Shown: piece after piece, positions 24,486 to 31,618 of the stretch
Position numbering within the stretch: position 1 is the stretch's first letter
Layout: each line of letters opens with the position of its first letter
Source of the DNA: Lachnospiraceae bacterium
Lineage (GTDB): Bacteria > Bacillota > Clostridia > Lachnospirales > Lachnospiraceae
Reading direction: 5' to 3'
NCBI GenBank assembly: GCA_016293925.1
Contig: JAEDCX010000019.1
Coordinates: forward strand, 1-33,173
DNA length: 33,173 nt
The notes under the pieces: generated by a model
The model's input: only the letters and a program-made list of their open reading frames with translations
Database searches by the model: none
What the model was told of the DNA's origin: nothing
Translations under genes and position numbers: made by a program

Positions 24486-25586
24486 TTATACCTCAAAATG
24501 AATGCGTTCCTCGGAGGTTTTGCCAAAGAGGAATACCTTGTGGGGTTTCACGGCAAAACGAACGGTATCGGATTCTCTGTCTACGGGATTGTCTGCATCG
24601 ATGATCGATCGGATGGTCACATTCAGAGACTTCTCATGGGTGGAGACGATGCTCACATCACGTCCCATGACTTCCACGTTGCTCAGATTGCAGCACAGCG
24701 GACCGTCGTCCTGCAGAATAAAGCCCTCGGGACGGATGGCAACATAGACCTCCTGATCCGGAATATTGGTTACTGTCAGGATATCATCATTGCCGATCAT
24801 CAGATGACCTCTCACGACTCTTCCGTCGAAGACATTGATAGGGGGCGTGCCCAGGAACTTAGCGACAAACAGATTTACCGGATCATCATATACATCCTGG
24901 GGTTTGCCGATCTGCTGGATCACACCGTCTTTCATGACAACAATCATATCGGAGATACTCATGGCTTCTTCCTGGTCATGGGTTACGAAAATGGTGGTCA
25001 GCCTGGTTTCTTTCTGGATTCTGCGGATCTCCTCACGGGTCTGCAGTCTCAGTCTCGCATCCAGATTGGATAGCGGCTCGTCCAGGAGAAGAACGCGGGG
25101 CGTTTTTACCAATGCACGGGCAATGGCAACACGCTGCTGCTGTCCGCCGGAGAGCTCGTTGGGCTTACGGTCCAGAAGTTCGTCGATCTGTACAAGACCG
25201 GCCGCCTTCAACACCTTCTCCGCCATCTGTTCTTTGGATAATTTCTGAGCTCCTTTCAGGTTCTGCAGCGGAAACATAATATTCTGTCGAACCGTCAGAT
25301 GCGGATAGAGAGCATAGCTCTGGAATACCAGCCCTACACCTCTGTGCTCCGGCGGAAGATCGGTCACATCGTCCTCTCCGAAGTAAATCTTGCCGGAGGT
25401 CGGTGACTGGAGTCCACTGATCAGGTTTAAGGTGGTACTCTTACCACAGCCGGAAGGCCCCAGAAGACCGATCAGTTTACCGTCCGGAATCTCGAACGTA
25501 AAGTCGTTTACCGCGATCACATCCTGGGGATTCTTCTTGTTTCGGCTGGGGAATTTCTTAGTCAGATTCTGTAATACTACTTTCAT
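24486..25586 (-). CDS. Sugar ABC transporter ATPase (MsmX/UgpC-like)
   Basis: The 366-residue ATPase has Walker A GPSGCGKST (43-51), signature LSGGQQQR beginning at 145, Walker B VLLLDE (165-170) and the H-loop THDQEEAMSISD. A C-terminal TOBE-like regulatory part starts after about residue 240 (FDGRVVRGHLMIG, VAIRPEGFIL). MsmX/UgpC-type ATPases energise sugar importers and are often shared among several. This one lies with its permeases here, and might also serve the ATPase-less permease pair at 7915-9785. A RBS (AGAGGAT) and a small hairpin lie directly upstream. Confidence 0.95.
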   Translation of the reverse strand: MKVVLQNLTKKFPSRNKKNPQDVIAVNDFTFEIPDGKLIGLLGPSGCGKSTTLNLISGLQSPTSGKIYFGEDDVTDLPPEHRGVGLVFQSYALYPHLTVRQNIMFPLQNLKGAQKLSKEQMAEKVLKAAGLVQIDELLDRKPNELSGGQQQRVAIARALVKTPRVLLLDEPLSNLDARLRLQTREEIRRIQKETRLTTIFVTHDQEEAMSISDMIVVMKDGVIQQIGKPQDVYDDPVNLFVAKFLGTPPINVFDGRVVRGHLMIGNDDILTVTNIPDQEVYVAIRPEGFILQDDGPLCCNLSNVEVMGRDVSIVSTHEKSLNVTIRSIIDADNPVDRESDTVRFAVKPHKVFLFGKTSEERIHFEV

Positions 25587-25600
25587 AATAATCCTCTCTG

Positions 25601-25645
25601 CGGATAATTTCTGTTATCCGGTTTCTTTTTTGGCAGTGTATACAC
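25601..25645 (-). other. Hairpin and palindrome between the GH43 and ATPase genes
   Basis: The 68-base gap contains a perfect 7-bp inverted repeat CGGATAA/TTATCCG (25601-25620, loop 6) just before the ATPase ribosome site, and a perfect 10-base palindrome GTGTATACAC (25636-25645). These may be an mRNA processing hairpin and an operator respectively. No promoter hexamers were clear. Confidence 0.4.
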
Positions 25646-25654
25646 CGTTTTCTT

Positions 25655-26983
25655 CTATTTTAGGAATACAAAAGAGCACAACTCAAAGAGCTTACGATCC
25701 CGGAAAAAATCCTTCATCCAGCCTTCCGTTGTAATCTCCGGAATCAGGAAAATGGAATGGCGTCCGGTCAGGGCTTTGACGGTAGCACGGGTGATTCCGT
25801 CTCCCGGACCCACCATAACAGTACCGATCTCTTCACCGTTCTCATAATCATCGGCCAGAATCCGGAGGCGGCAGCGCATGCCGCAGCCCAGAGTCTTCAG
25901 GGCAAGTTCGTAGGTTTTGGAGGAATGATCCTCACCGAAGTCAAAGTATTTGTATCCAATGACGTTCCGATCACCGATATTGGTCACAACCCGGGTAAAC
26001 AGATCCTTTTCGGTAACGAAGCAGCCACCCTTCAATACACAGGCGTATTCGGCAGGTGTCTCGCGGTACGGGTTCAGCGCATCCTCGAAGCCGAGAGAAG
26101 TCATCTCAACAGGTGGAATGGACCCGTCGGGAGCAAAGGTAATCTTTTCCACGCAGGCGCGCCGGGACGTAATGGATGCATTGGTCATACGGTGATAGAA
26201 CACATACCACTGTCCGTTGATACAGGCGATGGATCCATGGTTATTCCCTGCGGGGTAGTCCACACCGTTATCGATGATATATCCGCGGTATGTGAAAGGA
26301 CCGGTCGGGGAGTCGGAGGTGGCATATGCCAGTCGGCTTCCTCTCCGGGGGGAATAGATCAGGTAGTAGGTATCGCCTACCTTACGGGGAGAGCTTGCTT
26401 CGTAGAAACGAATCTCTTCCGGAATCTCCATGGAATCATTCACAACCGGCTCGATCAAGGAGCCCGGAATCACGTCAACCATGGTGTCCGGATCCAGCTG
26501 ATTCATGTGGGAGTGCTCGAAGCCGTAATAAACATATACCTTGCCGTCATCATCCACCAGAATGCCCGCATCATTGTAGATGCCTTCATCTCCGGCGTCC
26601 TCCGGAGCATATTTGTAGGTAGATAAGAACCGGAAAGGTCCTTCCGGGCGGTCGGATACGCCGATGGCACCCTGAGAGCCTAAGATGTATGCGTAGAGAT
26701 AATATTTGCCGTCCTTCTCAATGACATCCGGTGCATACAGGAAGCTGTCTGTGTGCGGAGTGTCGGATTCATGGTCACGATCCGCCTGTGTATGGAAACT
26801 GTGCCCGTGACAGGTCCAGTTGTTCAGATCATTCAGCGGTGCCGACCAGACCTTTAATTTGTGGTCACAGAAATCATCTGCGTACGCACGGTCATGAGAA
26901 CCGTACAGATATACGCGGTCTCCGAATACACGGGGTTCTCCGTCGGGAATATATTCCCAGGACGGTAAAATAGGATTGGGCAT
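25655..26983 (-). CDS. Glycoside hydrolase family 43-like enzyme, cytoplasmic
   Basis: The 442-residue protein starts at the ATG at 26983, which has AAGGAG 8 bases upstream. The five-bladed propeller of GH43 is indicated by PDGEPRVFGDRVYLYGSHD (Asp14 a candidate base), FLYAPDVIEKDGKYYLYAY (candidate pKa-tuning Asp), FYEASSPRKVGDTYYLIYS (candidate acid Glu) and NNHGSIACINGQWYVFYHR. The C-terminal 130 or so residues (FGEDHSSKTYELALKTLG) resemble a carbohydrate-binding module. There is no signal peptide, so it likely acts on imported xylo- or arabino-oligosaccharides in the cytoplasm, fitting the importer genes that follow. Exact specificity cannot be read from sequence. Confidence 0.9.
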   Translation of the reverse strand: MPNPILPSWEYIPDGEPRVFGDRVYLYGSHDRAYADDFCDHKLKVWSAPLNDLNNWTCHGHSFHTQADRDHESDTPHTDSFLYAPDVIEKDGKYYLYAYILGSQGAIGVSDRPEGPFRFLSTYKYAPEDAGDEGIYNDAGILVDDDGKVYVYYGFEHSHMNQLDPDTMVDVIPGSLIEPVVNDSMEIPEEIRFYEASSPRKVGDTYYLIYSPRRGSRLAYATSDSPTGPFTYRGYIIDNGVDYPAGNNHGSIACINGQWYVFYHRMTNASITSRRACVEKITFAPDGSIPPVEMTSLGFEDALNPYRETPAEYACVLKGGCFVTEKDLFTRVVTNIGDRNVIGYKYFDFGEDHSSKTYELALKTLGCGMRCRLRILADDYENGEEIGTVMVGPGDGITRATVKALTGRHSIFLIPEITTEGWMKDFFRDRKLFELCSFVFLK

Positions 26984-27031
26984 AGTCGTATCTCCTTTAT
27001 GAATAATGTTTGCACATAACATATCGACTAT

Positions 27032-27061
27032 ATCATACTACTATGTGGGGGATTTTGGCAA
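27032..27061 (-). promoter_or_regulatory. Promoter for the GH43/sugar importer operon
   Basis: On the minus strand TTGCCA (27061-27056) and TATGAT (27037-27032) are spaced by 18 bases. The inverted motif ATGTT-(7)-AACAT lies downstream, between the promoter and the ATG at 26983, and could be an operator. The intergenic region also serves the divergent FRG gene, for which no clear promoter was seen. Confidence 0.55.
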
Positions 27062-27183
27062 TGAAAAAGGAATGATAAGGAATTCAAAAGATTATGTAGC
27101 GACGGCATACTTTTTTCTTGCGAATTCCGATGGGGCAGAATACAATGAAACTGTATGGATTGACGCTGAAAGGGGTGGATTGG

Positions 27184-27987
27184 ATGATCCATGAAGTGAG
27201 AGTGACGGACATCAAAAGTATGATGGAGCTGTTGACAGAGCAGCGATATGATGAGACCATCAAACGATACCGGTCTCCCTATGTATACAGGGGAATTCCC
27301 AATGTGGATTTCAAGCTGGAGACCAGTGTGCAACGGAACTGCAAGAATAAACAGAAGAGTCTGGAAAAGGTGATTCTGCGCAGCTTTACGAAATATGCGG
27401 CGATTCAGGATCATCATCTGCCGGAGTCCATGTGGCGGCAGATGTTTATCGGACAGCAGCATGGGTTGCCCACAAGACTCTTGGATTGGACTTTTTCCCC
27501 GACGATTGCCATGCATTTTGCTACCAGTGGAGAGCAGCTTGCATACATGAGTCTGCATGATGCGGTGCTGTGGAAGATTGATATGGAAGAGATTAACGGA
27601 CTTCTTCCGGATGCGTATCAGGAGAAGCTTCAGAAGAATAAGGCCTATGCATTTACGGTAGATATGCTGAGCGAACTTGCCACCGATATCGACAAATATG
27701 ATGAGGATATGCAGGGGAAGGCGATGGTACTCATTGAGCCCCCCTCCATTGATGAACGTATCATCAATCAGTATGCTTATTTTTCTATTGTGCCTTGTGA
27801 GATTCACGATATTGAGGGATTCATCGATCAGAATACCAATAACACATATAAATATATTATCGACAAAGATCTGAAGTGGCAGATCCGGGATGTTCTGGAC
27901 CAGATGAACGTGAATGAGAGAATTGTGTATCCGGGCCTGGATGGTCTGTCCACCTGGATTAAGAGGATGTATTACGTGATCGATTGA
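27184..27987 (+). CDS. FRG domain-containing protein
   Basis: The 267-residue protein starts at the ATG at 27184, preceded by AAAGGGG; in-frame ATGs at 27118 and 27145 have poorer sites. The FRG domain is recognised by YVYRGIPN at 33-40 and by QQHGLPTRLLDWT at 91-103, followed by SPTIAMHFA. These are the two hallmark blocks of the family. FRG domains occur alone or fused to other domains and have been linked to defence or toxin settings, but their activity is unclear. No partner gene, antitoxin or mobile element is adjacent. The C-terminal part (about 150-267) has no further domain I recognise. Confidence 0.85.
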   Translation: MIHEVRVTDIKSMMELLTEQRYDETIKRYRSPYVYRGIPNVDFKLETSVQRNCKNKQKSLEKVILRSFTKYAAIQDHHLPESMWRQMFIGQQHGLPTRLLDWTFSPTIAMHFATSGEQLAYMSLHDAVLWKIDMEEINGLLPDAYQEKLQKNKAYAFTVDMLSELATDIDKYDEDMQGKAMVLIEPPSIDERIINQYAYFSIVPCEIHDIEGFIDQNTNNTYKYIIDKDLKWQIRDVLDQMNVNERIVYPGLDGLSTWIKRMYYVID

Positions 27988-28041
27988 TGGGGCATGCATA
28001 TTCATCTGTCAACATGCATATATATGTTTGGGGAGAATTTA

Positions 28042-28058
28042 CAGAAAACCATTTTCTG
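28042..28058 (+). promoter_or_regulatory. Inverted repeat abutting the -35 of the P-type ATPase promoter
   Basis: CAGAAAA (28042-28048) and TTTTCTG (28052-28058) form a perfect 7-bp inverted repeat with a 3-base spacer, two bases before TTGACT at 28060. It may be an operator; it lacks a T-tract, so a terminator for the FRG gene is less likely. Confidence 0.45.
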
Positions 28059-28059
28059 G

Positions 28060-28088
28060 TTGACTTACCGCAATTTGTATGATAGATT
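28060..28088 (+). promoter_or_regulatory. Promoter of the riboswitch/P-type ATPase transcript
   Basis: TTGACT (28060-28065) and TAGATT (28083-28088) are spaced by 17 bases. Transcription would start at about 28095, just before the riboswitch. Confidence 0.65.
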
Positions 28089-28094
28089 TGGTAT

Positions 28095-28180
28095 TATCAA
28101 AAAGGGAGTAGTTGCATGCGATGCATGTCCCAGTTTTCGTCAGGACGTCTGTAGAGACCGGAGGCTGGGTGACAATTGTT
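28095..28180 (+). promoter_or_regulatory. yybP-ykoY (Mn2+-sensing) riboswitch
   Basis: The leader has the hallmarks of this class: GGGAGTAG at 28104-28111 following an A-run, a small stem TGCAT-GCG-ATGCA, CGTCAG near 28138-28143, and GAGACC at 28154-28159. In this class the first and last of these segments form the metal site. A stem CCCAG (28129) with CTGGG (28165) encloses the second part. The terminator at 28185 lies directly after, and the next gene is a P-type cation ATPase, a known target of the class. Mn2+ would be expected to favour expression of the exporter. I recognised it by pattern; no covariance search was possible. Confidence 0.75.
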
Positions 28181-28184
28181 AAAC

Positions 28185-28226
28185 AAGACTTTTTGTGTAC
28201 TTTTCACGTGCACAGAAAGTCTTTTT
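28185..28226 (+). terminator. Expression-platform terminator of the riboswitch
   Basis: A 16-bp stem, AAGACTTTTTGTGTAC (28185-28200) with GTGCACAGAAAGTCTT (28208-28223), contains two wobble pairs and a 7-base loop, and is followed by TTTTTCTTTT. It lies between the riboswitch and the ATPase start at 28282. Confidence 0.9.
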
Positions 28227-28281
28227 CTTTTGCGGTTTGTCCGATGAAACAGGGCTGATGTGGGAAATGGAGTGTAAAAGC

Positions 28282-30915
28282 ATGAAGGATGTTTACCGAC
28301 AGACGAAGCAGGAACTGTTTGAACGATATGGCAAATCTACGGGACATACCGAAGACGAAGCGGACGAACTGCTGAAACAATACGGAGAGAACGCACTGGA
28401 AGAAAAAGGACGGAAAAGTGTTCTCCGGGTTTTTCTTTTGCAGTTTGCGGATCTGCTGGTGATTATCCTGATCGCGGCGGCGGTGATCTCCATGCTCTCC
28501 GGTAATGTGGAGAGTACAATTGTAATTTTTGCGGTGATTCTGCTGGATGCCGTTCTGGGAACGGTTCAGTATGTGAAGGCTGTGAAGTCACTGGATTCCC
28601 TGCAAAGATTATCGGCCCCGAGAGCAAAGGTGTTACGGGATGGGATGCCAAGGGTAGTGGCCTCCCGGCAGATCGTTCCGGGTGATATATTGCTGCTGGA
28701 AGCGGGAGATATGATTGTGGCAGACGGACGGATCATAGAGAATTATTCGCTGCAGGTGAACGAAAGCTCTCTGACCGGAGAATCTGCCAATGTGGAAAAA
28801 AGAGACGGGGACATACAGGAAGAGGTAGCGCTGGGGGACAGATGGAACATGGTTTTCTCAGGAAGCCTGGTGACTTATGGCAGAGCCAGCGTTCTGGTAA
28901 CCGCCACCGGCATGCATACCGAGATGGGCAGGATCGCTACCCTGATGAATGACACAAAGGAGCAGAAAACGCCACTGCAGGTGAGTCTGGATGATTTTAG
29001 CAGGAAGCTTGCGATGGTGATCATGGTGATCAGTGCAGCGGTGTTCGGTCTTCGGCTGTGGCAGAGGGAGCCTGTTCTTGATTCCCTGATGTTTGCCGTT
29101 GCACTGGCGGTTGCAGCCATTCCGGAGGCACTCGGTTCCATTGTGACCATTGTGCAGGCAATGGGTACGAGAAAAATGGCTGCCGACCACGCGGTCATCA
29201 AAGACCTGAAGGCGGTGGAGAGTCTGGGATGTGTGTCGGTGATCTGTTCGGATAAAACCGGTACGTTGACACAGAATAAAATGACGGTTCGGGAAGTATA
29301 TGTGCAGGATGCCTGCATGCTGCCGGAGGAACTGGACCTGACATCCGACAATCACAGATATCTGTTGTATAATGCCGTGCTGAATAATGATGCTGCCGTG
29401 AATGACGAAGAGATAATCGGTGATCCCACAGAAGCATGTCTGTTGGTGATGGCGAAGAAGGCTGGATTTACGGAAGCGGGGGCGGCCGGGGAGGATCTTC
29501 GCAGCCGGATAAGGCGACTTCAGGAGATTCCTTTTGATTCAGACAGGAAGTTGATGAGTACCAAATACCGGGTAAACGGAATACCCACCATATTCACAAA
29601 AGGGGCAGTGGATGTGTTGCTGGACCGGGCGGATGCCATAGGGACACAGGATGGAGTCCGTCCGATCAGCGAAGCGGATCGGGAACGAATATTACAGCAG
29701 AATCAGACCTTCTCCGAGAATGGACTGCGGGTGCTGGCATTTGCCTACAGGGAGTGTGGGGAAGAGGAGGAACTGTCGGTTGAGAGTGAGTACGGATATA
29801 TATTTTCGGGGCTGGTGTCCATGATCGATCCCCCGAGGGAAGAATCCATCGGGGCGGTTGCCGATGCGGTCAGCGCGGGCATCAGGCCGGTTATGATTAC
29901 CGGGGATCACAAAGTGACTGCAACTGCCATTGCAGAACAGATCGGCATCTTTCGGGAAGGGGATCTGTCTGTCACGGGGCAGGAGCTGGACAGAATGTCT
30001 GATGAGGAATTGGACCGGGTACTGGACAGGATATCCGTGTACGCCAGAGTGTCCCCCGAGAATAAAATCCGGATCGTGGACGCATGGCAGAGAAAAGGAA
30101 ATATTGTTGCCATGACAGGAGACGGTGTGAATGACGGTCCCGCCCTGAAAAAAGCAGACATCGGCGTGGCGATGGGGATCACGGGAACGGAAGTATCGAA
30201 GGATGCAGCCGCGATGATTCTGACGGACGACAATTTTGCCACGATCATCAAAGCAGTGCTCAACGGACGGAATGTCTACCGGAATATCATGAATGCAATC
30301 CAGTTCCTGCTCTCCGGGAATATGGCTGCGATACTTGTGGTAGTATTCTGCTCTTTGATGGCACTGAATACGCCATTCGAACCGGTTCATTTGCTGTTCA
30401 TCAATCTGCTTACAGATTCATTGCCGGCACTGGCAATAGGAATGGAGCCTTCGGATGCACAGCTGCTGAAGCATAAGCCCAGGGACCCGAAGGCAGGGAT
30501 CCTGAACAAGGCGTTTCTCCTGCGGCTTACAGGATACGGATTGGTCCTTGCGGCGGTTACATTGGCTGCCTATTACAGAGGACTTAGCATCAGTCCCATG
30601 ACTGCCAGTACAATGGCATTTGCCACATTGACGCTGTCCCGGTTATTCCATGGGTTTACCTGCAGAAGTGACGCATCCCTTCTTCGCATCGGTTTTTCAA
30701 GCAATCTGTGGAGCATTGCTGCCTTTGCGGCAGGCGTTGTATTGCTGGCGCTGGTTCTGCTGGTGCCATGCATGCACAGACTGTTCATGGTTGCACCGCT
30801 GCAGATAGGACAGATCGGTTGGATTGTGCTCCTTGCATGTATTCCTACGGCATGTATCCAGGGGGTCCGGATCGTGCGGGAACAAAGGAGTGGGAAAAGA
30901 AGTGGGAGTAACTGA
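28282..30915 (+). CDS. Cation-transporting P-type ATPase (Ca2+/Mn2+ type, P2)
   Basis: The 877-residue protein starts at the ATG at 28282, with TGGAG upstream; upstream in-frame ATGs lie at or near the terminator hairpin. Motifs in order: N-terminal cation ATPase domain, TGES at 165-168, PEAL in helix M4 at 281-284, phosphorylated Asp324 in DKTGTLTQNK, a nucleotide-binding domain with KGAVDVLLDRAD, the hinge TGDGVNDGPA from 612, and the M6 motif NLLTDSLPALAIGMEP. This matches SERCA/PMR1-like bacterial calcium or manganese pumps. The presence of the riboswitch favours Mn2+ (or Ca2+) export. Ion specificity is not proven by sequence. It begins a run of same-strand genes. Confidence 0.93.
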   Translation: MKDVYRQTKQELFERYGKSTGHTEDEADELLKQYGENALEEKGRKSVLRVFLLQFADLLVIILIAAAVISMLSGNVESTIVIFAVILLDAVLGTVQYVKAVKSLDSLQRLSAPRAKVLRDGMPRVVASRQIVPGDILLLEAGDMIVADGRIIENYSLQVNESSLTGESANVEKRDGDIQEEVALGDRWNMVFSGSLVTYGRASVLVTATGMHTEMGRIATLMNDTKEQKTPLQVSLDDFSRKLAMVIMVISAAVFGLRLWQREPVLDSLMFAVALAVAAIPEALGSIVTIVQAMGTRKMAADHAVIKDLKAVESLGCVSVICSDKTGTLTQNKMTVREVYVQDACMLPEELDLTSDNHRYLLYNAVLNNDAAVNDEEIIGDPTEACLLVMAKKAGFTEAGAAGEDLRSRIRRLQEIPFDSDRKLMSTKYRVNGIPTIFTKGAVDVLLDRADAIGTQDGVRPISEADRERILQQNQTFSENGLRVLAFAYRECGEEEELSVESEYGYIFSGLVSMIDPPREESIGAVADAVSAGIRPVMITGDHKVTATAIAEQIGIFREGDLSVTGQELDRMSDEELDRVLDRISVYARVSPENKIRIVDAWQRKGNIVAMTGDGVNDGPALKKADIGVAMGITGTEVSKDAAAMILTDDNFATIIKAVLNGRNVYRNIMNAIQFLLSGNMAAILVVVFCSLMALNTPFEPVHLLFINLLTDSLPALAIGMEPSDAQLLKHKPRDPKAGILNKAFLLRLTGYGLVLAAVTLAAYYRGLSISPMTASTMAFATLTLSRLFHGFTCRSDASLLRIGFSSNLWSIAAFAAGVVLLALVLLVPCMHRLFMVAPLQIGQIGWIVLLACIPTACIQGVRIVREQRSGKRSGSN

Positions 30916-30944
30916 GATCTCACGGTATAGAAGGATAGAAGGGG

Positions 30945-31361
30945 GTGAATGGTGTGCCACAGAGAAGAAGAAAATGGATTTGTCTGCTGATCATACAGCT
31001 GGTGCTTGTTCTGGGAATCTATTGTGAGAATGACAGAGCAGATTCCGCGTCTGTGTGTGCACCGGCATCCACGACAGGTTCCTATCTCACGTCCGCCGAT
31101 ACGATGCTGCATGAGGAGCAGGCATGCACGACGGAACTACTTGGCATGCAGGGAAATATCGGCCCGGAACAGGGTATTCTCCGCTATACTGATTCCAATA
31201 AAGATACCGGGTTCCACCCGGATTCTCTCTATCTAGTCAATGATTTCCAATACATCGGAACATCTGAGGCAGGATCGGAAACGGTCCTGCCGGTATCCGG
31301 GCATCCGGATACGCTTGTCACCAATTATATCCACAGATCAGACGGTAAAAAAAGAATATAA
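30945..31361 (+). CDS. Exported hypothetical protein
   Basis: The 138-residue protein probably starts at a GTG at 30945, with AAGGATAGAAGG upstream; a GTG at 30954 is also possible. A basic N-terminus (PQRRRKW) precedes a hydrophobic stretch (ICLLIIQLVLVLGIY), giving a signal peptide or anchor, and the rest is polar with few charged clusters. A Cys follows the hydrophobic stretch but the site is not a lipobox. I do not recognise a family. It starts 29 bases after the ATPase gene and may be in the same transcript. Confidence 0.6.
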   Translation: MNGVPQRRRKWICLLIIQLVLVLGIYCENDRADSASVCAPASTTGSYLTSADTMLHEEQACTTELLGMQGNIGPEQGILRYTDSNKDTGFHPDSLYLVNDFQYIGTSEAGSETVLPVSGHPDTLVTNYIHRSDGKKRI

Positions 31362-31431
31362 TCGATCCTCTTTGTACAGCCTGGGGAAACGTGGGCTTAT
31401 TGTTGTGCGCAAAAAAAGCATGTATGGGAAT

Positions 31432-31464
31432 GCACACAGAGAGGCTGTAGGCCTGTCTGTGTGC
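31432..31464 (+). other. Strong hairpin before the small membrane protein gene
   Basis: GCACACAGAGAGGC (31432-31445) pairs with GCCTGTCTGTGTGC (31451-31464) in 13 of 14 positions, with a 5-base loop. No T-tract follows. It ends 10 bases before the GGAGGA ribosome site of the 31485 gene, so it could be an mRNA processing or stabilising element. The 123-base gap holds no other clear signal. Confidence 0.6.
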
Positions 31465-31484
31465 AGATCCGAATGGAGGAAGAT

Positions 31485-31598
31485 ATGGCTGAGAATATTT
31501 TAGCGGGAATACTATGCCTGATTTCCGCAATTTCGGTGGTATGGGCATGGTGGATAGATAATGGCGGTTCCTTCGGGAACAAAGAAAAAAGAGAATAG
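31485..31598 (+). CDS. 37-residue single-pass membrane protein
   Basis: The ATG at 31485 has GGAGGA 4 bases upstream. The product has one hydrophobic segment of about 18-20 residues (ILAGILCLISAISVVWAWW), followed by a short polar tail ending in KEKRE. It is too short for usual gene finders. The strong ribosome site and clean membrane segment support a real gene. It lies between the P-type ATPase and pyruvate kinase genes on the same strand. Small membrane proteins can act as subunits or regulators of larger transporters (for example KdpF in a P-type ATPase complex), but a link to this pump is only a hypothesis. Confidence 0.6.
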   Translation: MAENILAGILCLISAISVVWAWWIDNGGSFGNKEKRE

Positions 31599-31618
31599 GA
31601 AATGTGAGGAATAGAGAT

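Noticed and set aside
28195..28281. Longer N-terminus for the P-type ATPase
   Set aside because: The upstream in-frame start lies inside the riboswitch terminator hairpin; the first ATG with a ribosome site followed by the family N-terminal domain is at 28282.
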